Assembly: GCF_000176035.2 (NCBI RefSeq) | Contig: NC_015675.1 | Span: 2,298,001-2,362,000, forward strand | DNA length: 64,000 nt | Direction of reading: 5' to 3' | DNA from: Mesorhizobium opportunistum WSM2075 | GTDB lineage: Bacteria > Pseudomonadota > Alphaproteobacteria > Rhizobiales > Rhizobiaceae | Shown here: piece after piece, positions 44,398 to 53,488 of the stretch | Layout of the letters: every line of letters starts with the position of its first letter | Position numbering within the stretch: position 1 is the first letter of the stretch | Notes under the pieces: generated by a model | Told to the model about the DNA's origin: nothing | Database searches by the model: none | The model's input: only the letters and a program-made list of their open reading frames with translations | Made by a program: the position numbers and the translations under genes

Positions 44398-44714
44398 AGG
44401 TGCCTGTCCCGGTTGCCGGCCAAGTCATTCTTGGCCGGTGAGCCACACGATAGAATTCGGGCCATATGTTGGCCAGTGCCTTGCATTTCAAGGAAGAACG
44501 AATTCCGCCTTCTCCACACCGAATGCAATGGGGCGTCAAAGCCCGAAACCGGAACCACTTTTGGGCGATATGCACCAGCCGGGCCAGCCAGACACAATCC
44601 AGAAACAAAATTCTACAATCGGGAAAAACTCCTGAAAAGGTAGGGCGGCATAACGGTGACGTGGCGGTCAGGTTATCGGCTGCGACGCTAATCTCCGGGT
44701 TCGCGGAAAAACCA
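44398..44714. other. 317-base intergenic stretch upstream of the second two-component system
   Basis: The long open frames here have no family features. The stretch should contain the divergent promoters of the regulator and of the small secreted protein; no repeats or operators were recognised. Confidence 0.45.
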
Positions 44715-45014
44715 ATGCCAAGGTTGTCGATCAGTTTGTTGGGTGCGTTGCTGGGCCTTGGCCTGGTCACTGCCGCTGTCGGACAATCGGACGCAAAGGC
44801 GCCGCTCACCCGGAGCGAACGGTGCGCCAATCTCAGCCACCAATTTGACGAAGCCCTCGAAACACATGCCACGGCAACGCAGGTCACCGCGGCAAAGGCA
44901 CTTCAGAGAAAGGGCAACCGGTACTGCGCAGCCAAGAAACAGGCGCAGGGCATCCGGATGCTCGCCAACGCTTTGAAGCTGCTTGGAGTGACACCGAACG
45001 ACCCGGTTCAGTGA
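44715..45014 (+). CDS. Small secreted hypothetical protein
   Basis: A 99-residue protein with a signal peptide (about 1-24, LSISLLGALLGLGLVTAAVG, cleaved before QSDAKA). The mature part is helical and has two cysteines (RCANLSHQF, RYCAAKKQAQG). No family is known to me. ATG 44715 was chosen because the signal peptide starts there; the frame is open upstream to 44466. It precedes the Ala/Lys-rich protein by 38 bases. Confidence 0.62.
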   Translation: MPRLSISLLGALLGLGLVTAAVGQSDAKAPLTRSERCANLSHQFDEALETHATATQVTAAKALQRKGNRYCAAKKQAQGIRMLANALKLLGVTPNDPVQ

Positions 45015-45052
45015 AACTCGAACTTGACCCGCAAAAAAAGGAAAATGAAGCC

Positions 45053-45355
45053 ATGAAAAAGTCCATCCTTTCCGCCGCCGGTCTCGCCGTCGCTCTCGCT
45101 TTCGCGATGCCCGCTCTCGGCAATGCCGCAACCGCCACGACCGCTGCTCCGGCTGCCACGACCACCGCTCCGGCTACCACGACCACCGCTCCGGCTGCCA
45201 CTGCTCCGATGAAGGCTGCGCCGAAGAAGGTCGCCAAGAAGGCCGTCTGCAAGGTGACCAAGAAGCACAAGTGCCCGGTCAAGAAGGCCCCGGCCAAGGC
45301 TGCTGCCGCTGCCGCTGCGCCTGCTGCTGCGAAGCCTGCTGCGAAGAAGCCCTGA
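45053..45355 (+). CDS. Secreted Ala/Thr/Pro- and Lys-rich protein (histone H1-like composition)
   Basis: A 100-residue low-complexity protein. A signal peptide of about 24 residues (MKKSILSAAGLAVALAFA, cleaved near GNAA) is followed by a Thr/Ala/Pro section with tandem TTTAPA units (about 25-55), then a lysine-rich section (KAAPKKVAKKAVCKVTKKHK) with two cysteines, and an Ala/Lys tail (AKAAAAAAAPAAAKPAAKKP). The tail looks like histone H1-like proteins, but the signal peptide argues for the periplasm. The repeats may vary in number between strains. Function unknown. Confidence 0.68.
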   Translation: MKKSILSAAGLAVALAFAMPALGNAATATTAAPAATTTAPATTTTAPAATAPMKAAPKKVAKKAVCKVTKKHKCPVKKAPAKAAAAAAAPAAAKPAAKKP

Positions 45356-45513
45356 TCCGTTTCGAGGTCAGTTCTGGCGAGGCCGTTCCAGCCGCAGACC
45401 GGCTGGGGCGGCCTTCTGCCAGGAAAACGGTCGACGGCTGAACACCGGTTTCCAGCCAGATATCCTGATCGCATTTAACCCGTTTTCAACGCCGGCCGTG
45501 TAGGACAATCCGC

Positions 45514-45843
45514 ATGAACAAGCGGCTTTCGTCCATTTTTCGTTCGATGGCAATTGGCGGCCTCGTTGCCACCGGTGTCGCCAGGGTGCTGATTCTGTTT
45601 TCCGCCAGCCCGGTGCCGGATCCGGCGAGCGGACGCACCGAGCCTTCGCTGTTTGCACCGGCAATCTCCAGCAACTGGGACTACATCACGCCGGCGCAGA
45701 CGTGGCTGCTGATCATGCTCACCGGCGTGACACTGATCTGCGTCGTGGCGTGGCCGATCGCTGCCTGGATGGAACGCCGGGCGGATGCCGGCAGCTTGCG
45801 GCCAGCTTCAGGCCGCCACATCTTCGGCCGCCAGGACCGTTGA
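45514..45843 (+). CDS. Small hypothetical membrane protein
   Basis: A 109-residue protein with two hydrophobic segments (SMAIGGLVATGVARVLILFS and WLLIMLTGVTLICVVAWPIA) separated by a Pro/Ser-rich loop of about 35 residues (VPDPASGRTEPSLFAP), probably in the periplasm. No family recognised. It stands alone between the secreted protein and a repeat element. Confidence 0.55.
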   Translation: MNKRLSSIFRSMAIGGLVATGVARVLILFSASPVPDPASGRTEPSLFAPAISSNWDYITPAQTWLLIMLTGVTLICVVAWPIAAWMERRADAGSLRPASGRHIFGRQDR

Positions 45844-45898
45844 AGCGCGGCCGGCAACTGCCCACATGATTGTGAACGGTCGCGTCATGCCGGTTAGC

Positions 45899-46000
45899 AG
45901 CAGTTCACCGTTTCATGGAAAGGGTGAACTGCTCTCTAACCCTTTGTTTTGACGCAATTCCGGACGGAAAAGCGTTTCACACTTTTCCTGGAATTGCTCT
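45899..46000. repeat. Composite palindromic repeat: AGCAGTTCACC hairpin plus GCAATTCC hairpin
   Basis: First hairpin: AGCAGTTCACC (45899-45909) with GGTGAACTGCT (45923-45933). Second: GCAATTCCGG (45954-45963) with CCTGGAATTGC (45987-45997) around GACGGAAAAGCGTTTCACAC. The second unit recurs at 58751-58806. Widespread type of rhizobial intergenic palindrome. Confidence 0.72.
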
Positions 46001-46081
46001 ATCGGGTTGCGCGCCGATCAAAATGGACGATCGCTGTCGCCCGTGGCAAAATGCAGACCGATCGCGAAACTGTCGGTTCCA

Positions 46082-46387
46082 ATGCCTGAAATCACCACAA
46101 AGCCGCGCACCAAGGTCAAGCCGCAAACCGAGCGGCCGAAGCTTTACAAGGTCATCCTCATCAACGACGATTTCACGCCGCGCGAATTCGTGGTGACGGT
46201 GCTGAAGGGCGAGTTCAAGCTCAGCGAAGACCAGGCGCACCGGATCATGATCACCGCCCACCAGCGCGGCGTCTGCGTGGTCGCCGTCTTCACCAGGGAT
46301 GTCGCCGAAACCAAGGCGACGCGGGCCACCGACGCCGGCAAGGCCAAGGGCTACCCGCTGCTGTTCACGACTGAGCCGGAGGAGTAG
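46082..46387 (+). CDS. clpS: ATP-dependent Clp protease adaptor ClpS (ClpS2-like)
   Basis: A 101-residue adaptor that binds N-degron substrates and delivers them to ClpAP. The core RPKLYKVILINDDFTPREFV carries the NDD/TPxEFV pocket; KLSEDQAHRIMITAHQRGVC and VFTRDVAETKATRATDAGKA complete the fold. The final LLFTTEPEE and the C in GVCVV are features I associate with the rhizobial ClpS2 paralogue rather than ClpS1, and no clpA lies next to it. ATG 46082 gives a short disordered, basic N-terminus; an ATG at 46007 would add 25 residues lying in repeat sequence. Confidence 0.92.
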   Translation: MPEITTKPRTKVKPQTERPKLYKVILINDDFTPREFVVTVLKGEFKLSEDQAHRIMITAHQRGVCVVAVFTRDVAETKATRATDAGKAKGYPLLFTTEPEE

Positions 46388-46400
46388 GGCACGACAGCCT

Positions 46401-46430
46401 TTTTCTCCCCGTCACTATACGGGGAGAAGG
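46401..46430. terminator. Hairpin between convergent clpS and membrane-protein genes
   Basis: TTCTCCCCGT (46403-46412) and ACGGGGAGAA (46419-46428) pair perfectly around CACTAT. It is the same repeat family as 32414-32439 and sits between two stop codons, so it can end transcription in both directions. Confidence 0.65.
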
Positions 46431-46434
46431 AAGC

Positions 46435-48516
46435 TCACCGTCCCTCGCGGTACCACATCGAGCCCATTGCCAGGAGCAGCAGGCCGAGGCCGAGGAAGCC
46501 GCCGAAAAGCGGCACGCGCGAGACGGCCTTGAGCACGCTGTCGTCGGTGGTGCGCAGTCCGATCCAGTCGCTGCCGGAGGCTTCGCCGGCCGAGCGCACC
46601 GGCACGATGGAGGGCAGCGTCACATCACCGCCAAGGGCGGAGGACGATGCCAACCGGCGCACGCTGCCGCCGGTTGCTTCCGCCGGCGCCTTCAACCGGT
46701 TTTCGGTGGAGATGACATCCGAGAATTCCGGTGCGTTGACCGGTCCGACATGGGCGAGCGCGGTGAGGTCGCCATTGGCGACCTGGAAGAGGCCGATCTC
46801 GTTGGTCTCGACGCTGCCGAGGAAGACGCCGGGTTCGGATTTCTCGAGCTTGACGGTCAAGGTCTTGCCGGAGGGCGTGATGATCTGCGCGGGGCCGGGG
46901 TCGTCGGCCATCGTCTGGCGGCGGATCTCCAGCACCATGCCGCGTCCATCGGCGGTCAGCCGCTCTTCCTCCAGCTCGGGCTCCTTCATCAGCCAGTGGG
47001 CGATGCGCCGGTAGAGCTGGACATGCGGACCGCCGCCCTCGAAGCCGCGCGCCCACAGCCAGCCCTGGTCCGACAGAAGCATGCCGACACGGCCTTCGCC
47101 CTTGCGGTCGAGCAGCAGCAGCGGCCGGTTGTCGGCGCCCTTCATCACCACTTCGCCCTGCGGGTTCTGCACACCGATGGTCCGGAACCAGCGGCTCCAG
47201 TGCGGCGGCTCGGTGGCCGAACCGTCCAGGCCGCGGGTCACCGGATGGCGCTGGCCGAGATCGGTGAGGCGCGGATAAAAGGCCTTGTCGACCACTTCGC
47301 CGGTCGGCATGGCCGGCAGGGCCGACATCAGCGGCGTACGCGCGATCGAACTTTCGCCGGCATATTCGGGGCCGGCGGCGATCAGCAGCGCGCCGCCCTT
47401 TTCGACATATTCGGAGATGTAGTCGTAATAGAGGATCGGCAGCACGTCGCGGTGCTGGTAGCGGTCGAAGATGATGAGATCGAAATCCTTGATCTTCTCG
47501 ACGAACAGCTCACGCGTCGGGAAGGCGATCAGCGACAATTCGTTGATCGGCGTGCCGTCCTGCTTTTCCGGCGGCCGCAGGATGGTGAAATGGACGAGAT
47601 CGACGGAGGCGTCCGATTTCAACAGGTTGCGCCAGGTACGCTCGCCCGCGTGCGGCTCGCCCGAAACCAGCAGTACGCGCAGGTTCTCGCGGATGCCGTC
47701 GACCAGCGCGATGGCGCGGTTGTTGGTGTCGGTCAGTTCGCCCGGTTCGCGGTCGATGGCGAGTTCGATGATGTTGCGCCCGGCGCCCGGGATGGTCACC
47801 TGCAGCGGCATCGCCTGGCCGACGGTCGCATGCTCGACCGCGACCTGCTCGCCATTGACCGAGACGCGCACATCGACCGGACCGGTCTCGTTTTCCGTCG
47901 AGATGACGCGATAGGTCATATCGAGCGGCTTGCCGACGAGGCCGAAACGCGGCGCGTTCTCGAAGCGGATACGGCGGTCCTTTTCGTGATCGTTGCCGGT
48001 GATCAGGGCATGCAGCGGGGCGTTGAAATCGGGCGCGCCGGGCGGTGCGTCATGCACTTCGCCGTCGGTGACCATGATGGCGCCGCCGATGCGCGATGGC
48101 GGCACGTCGCGGAAGGCGCCTTCCAGCGCACCGAACAGGCGTGTCTCGGTGCGCTCGTCGGCGGCTTCGGACTTGCCGGCTTCGACGACGCGGACGTCGA
48201 ACTGCTTGAAGCTGCCAAGCCGCTGCTGCAGGCCGGCCAACGCCTCGTCGGTCTGCCTGGTGCGGTCGCCGATGTCCTGACTCTGGCTGCGGTCGACGAT
48301 CAGGGCGACGACGCTCTTCAGCGGCTCGCGCTCCTCGTTGAGGAACACCGGGTTGAAGAGGGCGGCGGCGAGCGCCAGCAGGGCGACGAAGCGCAGGACA
48401 CCGCCGCGCTGGCGAAACCACAGGCCGACCAGCGCAAGCAGCGCCAATGGCACCAGCACCAAGGCCAGCAAGGGCCAGGACGAGATCAGCGGCTCGAAGG
48501 AGATCGACCAGTTCAT
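46435..48516 (-). CDS. Large membrane protein with class I glutamine amidotransferase-like domain, end of MoxR operon
   Basis: A 693-residue inner-membrane protein. Two TM segments near the N-terminus (LLALVLVPLALLALVGLW, FVALLALAAALFNPVFL) lead to a vWA-like domain (VVALIVDRSQSQDIGD with a MIDAS-like DxSxS, then GGAIMVTDGEVHDA), an Ig-like part, and a flavodoxin-like amidotransferase-type domain (LRVLLVSGEPHAGERTWRNL, DLIIFDRY, GGALLIAAGPEYAG). A last TM is at the C-terminus (FLGLGLLLLAMGSMWY). It is the fourth gene of the MoxR-DUF58-DUF4159 operon and likely forms a periplasm-facing complex with the product of the gene before it. Confidence 0.78.
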   Translation of the reverse strand: MNWSISFEPLISSWPLLALVLVPLALLALVGLWFRQRGGVLRFVALLALAAALFNPVFLNEEREPLKSVVALIVDRSQSQDIGDRTRQTDEALAGLQQRLGSFKQFDVRVVEAGKSEAADERTETRLFGALEGAFRDVPPSRIGGAIMVTDGEVHDAPPGAPDFNAPLHALITGNDHEKDRRIRFENAPRFGLVGKPLDMTYRVISTENETGPVDVRVSVNGEQVAVEHATVGQAMPLQVTIPGAGRNIIELAIDREPGELTDTNNRAIALVDGIRENLRVLLVSGEPHAGERTWRNLLKSDASVDLVHFTILRPPEKQDGTPINELSLIAFPTRELFVEKIKDFDLIIFDRYQHRDVLPILYYDYISEYVEKGGALLIAAGPEYAGESSIARTPLMSALPAMPTGEVVDKAFYPRLTDLGQRHPVTRGLDGSATEPPHWSRWFRTIGVQNPQGEVVMKGADNRPLLLLDRKGEGRVGMLLSDQGWLWARGFEGGGPHVQLYRRIAHWLMKEPELEEERLTADGRGMVLEIRRQTMADDPGPAQIITPSGKTLTVKLEKSEPGVFLGSVETNEIGLFQVANGDLTALAHVGPVNAPEFSDVISTENRLKAPAEATGGSVRRLASSSALGGDVTLPSIVPVRSAGEASGSDWIGLRTTDDSVLKAVSRVPLFGGFLGLGLLLLAMGSMWYREGR

Positions 48517-48579
48517 GCCTTACCCTCCGCTTTGCGGGGAGGGTCGATCCACTCGAGTCGTGCAACAAGGAGCATCATC

Positions 48580-51402
48580 TTACTGCCCCAGCCGTTCGAG
48601 CAGTATCGGGACATGCACCTGGTCGGATTTGTAGTTTCCGGTCAGCATGTACATCATGATGTTGACGCCGGCACGCAGCGCGTAGATCCGCTGCATCGGG
48701 TCGGCCGGCACGGTCGGCAGCAGCGGGTCGCCATTCTCGTCGACCGCCCAGGCGCCGGCGAAATCATTGGCGGTGATCATGATCGGCGAGACGCCGTCGC
48801 CGGTGCGCACCGGCCGGTTGTCGGCGTTGCTGGCATCGAGCGATGTCTCGACCCAGAGCGGGCTGCCGGCGAAGCGGCCCGGGAATTCGGGCAGGATGAA
48901 GAAGGATTTGGTCAGCACATGGTCCGACGGCACCGGCTCCAATGGCGGCACGTTGAGGCTGCCGAGGATGTCGCGCAGCCGTTCTGTCGCCGGGCTGGTG
49001 GAATCGGCGCCGATGCCGTTGGCGAACTGGTCGCGCGTGTCGAACAGCACCGTGCCGCCCTGCTGCATATAGGCGTCGATGCGGGCGATCGCCGCCTGGC
49101 TCGGCATCGGCGCCGATGGATCGATCGGCCAGTAGATCAGGGGATAGAACGACAGCTCGTCCTTCGAAATGTCGACGCCGGCCGGCTCGCCCGGTTCGAG
49201 CGCGGTCTTTTCGATCAGGAAGCGGGTCAGGCCCTCGAGCCCGGCGCGGCTGATCGAATCGACACCCGGCACGCCGGTCAGCACATAGGCGATGCGGGTC
49301 TTGGAAATCGCCTCGATGGCCACCTCGTCGCCGGGCTTGGCATCGTCGGCGCGGGCAAGGTCGGCATGACCGAACAAAGCGCCGAGCGCGATCAGGATCG
49401 CGGCGGTGGTTGCCACCGCGCCGGCGCGGCGCGGCCGGCGCGAAAACAGGCCGCCCATCCACAACACCGCCAGCGTGTCGAGCAGCATCAGTATCAAAGC
49501 GGCGGCAACCAGCCCGCCCTTCAGGTTGCGCGATTCGTCGAAGGCATACTGGATCGAGGTGACCGGCACGGTGATTTGCGGGCGCGCCAGCGGGGTCAGC
49601 GTGCTTGCGGCATCGAGCAGGTTGTGAGCGAAGACGCCAGTCTCGGAACCGTAGAGGCCGGGCGGGTTCTCGAAGGTCACCGGCAGTGTACCGGCCCCCG
49701 GCACCAGCGGCCGTGCATCCGGCGTCGGCGGCACCAGCGAGCCGTCGGCCGCTATCATGCGATAGGGCGCGAGCGAGGTGGCGGCGGCTTCGGCGTTGGC
49801 GATCGCAGCGCCTTGGTTGCGCGACAGCTGGACGATGCGGCGCAGCATCTCGACGAAGCTGCCGGAGATCGGCAGGTTCGACCATGTCGCCTCCGGCGTG
49901 ATATGGAACAGGACCAGCGTGCCCTTGCCCTTCTTCAGCCCGGTGACCAGCGGCGTGCCGTCGGCAAGTGCGGCCCAGGTGCGCTCGACGATATCGGGCG
50001 TTGGCTCCGCCAGCACCTGCCGGCTCACGGTGACTTCGGTGGGTGGCGCCAGATCGGCGAACGGTCCGGCCTTGGGGAATTCGGTGACCGGCTGCGGCGA
50101 CGTCCATGACAAGGCGCCGCCGAGCGAACGTTCGCCGGTGCGCAGGCGCACGGGCAGCAGGTCGTCGTCGTTGCCGGCGGCGGCCAGCCGCGAGCCGGCG
50201 AAACGTACCAGCGTGCCGCCTTTTTCGACCCAATCGACCAGCCTTGGCCGGACCTGCTCGGGAATGGTGCCGATATCGGCCATGATGATCATCGCCGGCT
50301 TCTGGTCGAGGATCTGCGGGATGGCGTCGGCAAGATCGGCGCTTGAGGGTTCGACCAGATCGGCGAAGGGCTGCAGTGCGCGCCTGATGTAGTAGAGCGG
50401 CGACAGCAGCGGCTGCGCCTGGTCGGCCTCGGCCTGTGACAACAGCCCGACACGGCGACGCTTGGAGTTTTCGTCGAGCACGCGCACGGCGCCGGCGTGG
50501 CGCTCGCCGTCGAGCGCGATCGAGGCGAAGTCGTTGCGCAGCTCGAACGGCACCGTCATGGTGCCGGTGGCGGTGGCCTCGCCCGGCGCGAAGGTCAGCG
50601 TCGCATCGGCGATGCGGCGGCCCTTGTCGTCGAAAGCACCTGCGGTGACCCGGCCCGGTGCAGGGTCGCCCGGCGCGCGAATGGCGGTCAGTGCGAAGCC
50701 GTCGACCTGATTGTCGGCGGCGGTGAGGCCGGTCAGCGAAAGCCGGTCGGCGGTTGCCCAAACGACGCGGGCGGCATTTTTCGACAACAGCGTGTTGAAG
50801 GCGGCTTCATCGTCTTTGGCCGCCAGGCCATCGGCAAGCACGGCGACGCTGGCACCGCGCACGGTCTGCAACACGCCGGCGACACGGGCATAGACGGCCG
50901 GCCGGTCAGTCGGGATCGGCCGCGGCTTGGCCGCGCGCAGCCGGTTGAGCGCCGAAGCGGCATCGAAAGGGCCGATCTCGGCATTGGGCTTTTCGGCGGT
51001 GAAGGCGATGATGACCGGCACGCCGTTCGAACCGGCATCGTTGATCAGCCGCTCGGCGGTGGCGACACGTTTGTTCCAGTCGGCGGCGCTGGCCCAGTCA
51101 TTGTCGATGACCAGTGCAAGTGCTGCTCCCTCGGCCGTCAGTTTTTCGCGCGGGTTGAAGACCGGTTCGGCCAACGCGGCCACGATGAGGGCCGCCATCA
51201 AGAGCCTGAGCAGCGTCAGCCACCATGGGCTCTGCTGCGGGGTCTCCTCGCGTTTCAGCACACGGGCCAGGATCTTCAGCGGCGGGAACACTTCGGTCTG
51301 CGGCTTGGGCGGCGTCAGCCTGAGCAGCCACCAGATCACCGGCAGCGCCAGCAGGCCCCACAGCACCATGGGAGCGCCGAAGGAGAGCGGCAGCCAGCTC
51401 AT
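48580..51402 (-). CDS. BatA-like / DUF4159 domain membrane protein
   Basis: A 940-residue protein. It starts with the BatA N-terminal region (LPLSFGAPMVLWGLLALPVI, LRLTPPKPQTEVFPPLKILA), followed by a vWA-like part (ALALVIDNDWASAADW), TM segments (about 655-700), and a C-terminal DUF4159 domain (FLIEKTALEPGEP, DELSFYPLIYWPIDP, GGTVLFDTRDQ, SFFILPEFPGRF, GVNIMMYMLTGNYKSDQVH). Proteins of this kind go with MoxR ATPases and DUF58 proteins. Its ATG overlaps the DUF58 stop by 4 bases. Role in envelope stress or oxygen tolerance is presumed from relatives. Confidence 0.85.
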   Translation of the reverse strand: MSWLPLSFGAPMVLWGLLALPVIWWLLRLTPPKPQTEVFPPLKILARVLKREETPQQSPWWLTLLRLLMAALIVAALAEPVFNPREKLTAEGAALALVIDNDWASAADWNKRVATAERLINDAGSNGVPVIIAFTAEKPNAEIGPFDAASALNRLRAAKPRPIPTDRPAVYARVAGVLQTVRGASVAVLADGLAAKDDEAAFNTLLSKNAARVVWATADRLSLTGLTAADNQVDGFALTAIRAPGDPAPGRVTAGAFDDKGRRIADATLTFAPGEATATGTMTVPFELRNDFASIALDGERHAGAVRVLDENSKRRRVGLLSQAEADQAQPLLSPLYYIRRALQPFADLVEPSSADLADAIPQILDQKPAMIIMADIGTIPEQVRPRLVDWVEKGGTLVRFAGSRLAAAGNDDDLLPVRLRTGERSLGGALSWTSPQPVTEFPKAGPFADLAPPTEVTVSRQVLAEPTPDIVERTWAALADGTPLVTGLKKGKGTLVLFHITPEATWSNLPISGSFVEMLRRIVQLSRNQGAAIANAEAAATSLAPYRMIAADGSLVPPTPDARPLVPGAGTLPVTFENPPGLYGSETGVFAHNLLDAASTLTPLARPQITVPVTSIQYAFDESRNLKGGLVAAALILMLLDTLAVLWMGGLFSRRPRRAGAVATTAAILIALGALFGHADLARADDAKPGDEVAIEAISKTRIAYVLTGVPGVDSISRAGLEGLTRFLIEKTALEPGEPAGVDISKDELSFYPLIYWPIDPSAPMPSQAAIARIDAYMQQGGTVLFDTRDQFANGIGADSTSPATERLRDILGSLNVPPLEPVPSDHVLTKSFFILPEFPGRFAGSPLWVETSLDASNADNRPVRTGDGVSPIMITANDFAGAWAVDENGDPLLPTVPADPMQRIYALRAGVNIMMYMLTGNYKSDQVHVPILLERLGQ

Positions 51403-52328
51403 GCGACCGCCTTTCCGGCACGACCGCTAACCGCATGACCGCCCTCGGCGGTCATCGCCATGTGCAGGCGCACCAGCGCGTCGGACGCCAGCCGATCGGT
51501 GTGATTGACGGTGAAGCTCCAACCGAGCCGCTTGCACCAGCCGGCCAGTTCCTGGCGGCGGGCAGTGTAGAGCAGGCGGTATTCATCGGCGAGCATTTCG
51601 GCGCGCCCGGCTGTCAGTTTCTCGCCGGTCTCGGGATCGGTGAACTCGGTGCGACCAGCATAGGGGAAGGTCTCCTCGGCCGGGTCGGCGACCTCGATTA
51701 GGTGGGCGCGCACGCCATGGCGGGCCAGCACGCCGAGCCAGGCCATCGTTTCCTCCACGGGATCGAGGAAATCGCTGGCGATGACGATGTCGCAGAAGCG
51801 CCTGATATCCGTGAGGTCGGGTTTTGCCGGCAGCTCGCCGGCATGCATGAGCTGGGCGGCGATGCGCTCGGCGCCGTTGCGGGCGGTGAACGGATCGGTC
51901 AGCCCCGGCCAGGCGATGCGTTCGCCGCTGCGCGACAAAAGTTCGGCCATGGCGAGCGTGAGCACCAGGGCGCGCGATTGCTTGGAAACGCTGGCGCCGG
52001 TCGACTTGTAGAGCATGGATGGCGAAGGGTCGGCCCAAAGCCACACCGTATGAGCGGCTTCCCATTCGCGGTCGCGCACATAGGTATGGTCGTCGCGTGC
52101 CGAGCGGCGCCAGTCGATGCGTGAGGAATCGCCTTCGACATAGGGCCGGAACTGCCAGAAATTCTCGCCAATGCCACGTTTGCGGCGGCCGTGCCAGCCG
52201 GCGATCACGGTGTTGACGATGCGCCGCGCCTCGACCAGCAGGTCGGGCACAAGCGAAGCCCGCAACCGGCCACGGGCGAGCGCGTCGCGCGTCGCCGCCG
52301 GAGCCTGGACCTCGCCGATGCGCGCCAT
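51399..52328 (-). CDS. DUF58 domain-containing protein
   Basis: A 309-residue cytosolic protein. The DUF58 core reads GRRKRGIGENFWQFRPYVEG, DSSRIDWRRSARDDHTYVRD and WLWADPSPSM, the last being a MIDAS-like DxSxS vWA site. It presumably binds the MoxR ATPase and a metal-bound partner. Its ATG shares a base with the moxR stop (TGATG) and its stop overlaps the next start (ATGA), so the operon is translationally coupled from end to end. Confidence 0.9.
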   Translation of the reverse strand: MARIGEVQAPAATRDALARGRLRASLVPDLLVEARRIVNTVIAGWHGRRKRGIGENFWQFRPYVEGDSSRIDWRRSARDDHTYVRDREWEAAHTVWLWADPSPSMLYKSTGASVSKQSRALVLTLAMAELLSRSGERIAWPGLTDPFTARNGAERIAAQLMHAGELPAKPDLTDIRRFCDIVIASDFLDPVEETMAWLGVLARHGVRAHLIEVADPAEETFPYAGRTEFTDPETGEKLTAGRAEMLADEYRLLYTARRQELAGWCKRLGWSFTVNHTDRLASDALVRLHMAMTAEGGHAVSGRAGKAVA

Positions 52329-53332
52329 CAAATCCCTTTCACAAGCTTCGCCACGACATCGCGCACGCTGGTGCCTTCGGCGCGGGCGGCGAAAGTCAGC
52401 GCCATGCGATGCTGCAGCACCGGCTCGGCCAGCGCCCGCACATCGTCGACCGAGGGTGCCAGCCGCCCATCGTAGAGCGCCCGCGCACGCGTGCACAGCA
52501 TCAGCGCCTGGCTGGCGCGCGGGCCTGGACCCCAGGCGACAAGCTTGTCGGTCTCGGCGTTGTCCTGGCCCGGGCGCGCCGAGCGCACCAGGGTCAGGAT
52601 CGCCTCGACGACGCTTTCGGGCACCGGCATGCGGCGGATCAGCGTCTGGATCTCCTTCAGCCGCGCCGGCTGCAGCACGTTCTGCGCCTTGGCGTCCTCG
52701 ACACCGGTGGTTTCCAGAAGAATGCGGCGCTCGGCCTCGATTTCGGGATAGAGGATGTCGACCTGCATCAGGAAGCGGTCGAGCTGGGCTTCCGGCAGCG
52801 GATAGGTGCCTTCCTGCTCCAGCGGATTCTGCGTCGCCAGCACATGGAAGGGCGCCGGCAGGTCGTGGCGGGCGCCGGCAATGGTGACGTGGTACTCCTG
52901 CATCGCCTGCAGCAGCGCCGACTGGGTGCGCGGCGAGGCGCGGTTGATCTCGTCGGCCATCAAAAGCTGGGCGAAGATCGGTCCGGAAATGAAGCGGAAG
53001 GAGCGCTTGCCGAATTCGTCCTGCTCCATCACTTCGGAGCCGAGGATGTCGGAGGGCATCAGATCGGGCGTGAACTGGATGCGGCGCGAATCGAGGCCGA
53101 GCACGACACCCAGTGTCTCCACCAGCTTGGTCTTGGCGAGGCCGGGCACGCCGACCAGCAGCGCGTGGCCGCCGGCCAGCAGCGCCACCAGCGTGCGCTC
53201 GACGACATTCTCCTGGCCGAAGATGACCCGGCCGACCCCGTCGCGAATTCTGGAGATGTCGGCAAGCGCCTTCTCGGCCTCGGCGATCATGTCCTTTTCG
53301 CTGATTGGGCTTTCCTTGACCATTACGCTCAT
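52328..53332 (-). CDS. MoxR family AAA ATPase
   Basis: A 334-residue MoxR-type AAA+ ATPase. Walker A is GVPGLAKTK (61-69), Walker B LLMADEINRA, sensor 1 VLATQNPLEQEGTYPLPEAQ and the arginine-finger/sensor-2 region LDRFLMQVDI with GPGPRASQALMLCTRARAL. It heads the DUF58/DUF4159 operon and probably acts as chaperone that activates a vWA-bearing partner. The first ATG (53332) and an ATG 9 bases on are both possible. Confidence 0.93.
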   Translation of the reverse strand: MSVMVKESPISEKDMIAEAEKALADISRIRDGVGRVIFGQENVVERTLVALLAGGHALLVGVPGLAKTKLVETLGVVLGLDSRRIQFTPDLMPSDILGSEVMEQDEFGKRSFRFISGPIFAQLLMADEINRASPRTQSALLQAMQEYHVTIAGARHDLPAPFHVLATQNPLEQEGTYPLPEAQLDRFLMQVDILYPEIEAERRILLETTGVEDAKAQNVLQPARLKEIQTLIRRMPVPESVVEAILTLVRSARPGQDNAETDKLVAWGPGPRASQALMLCTRARALYDGRLAPSVDDVRALAEPVLQHRMALTFAARAEGTSVRDVVAKLVKGI

Positions 53333-53488
53333 TCAGCTCAATCCCTTAAAATTGGAGATAGATGGTTGGAAATAACGGTTGCAGCATAGCATAAGTTTGC
53401 CGCGATTCGGCCTCGCGTGGCGCCTACGTTGGAACTTAAATCACAGACTTAGGCTGACAAGCGGAACAACAGTGACTATTTCGTGACC

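Noticed and set aside
46750..50109. Very long open frame (1119 codons) on the plus strand
   Set aside because: It lies antisense to two well-supported membrane-protein genes. Long antisense frames are expected in GC-rich DNA, and the translation is rich in Arg/His/Gln with no domain.
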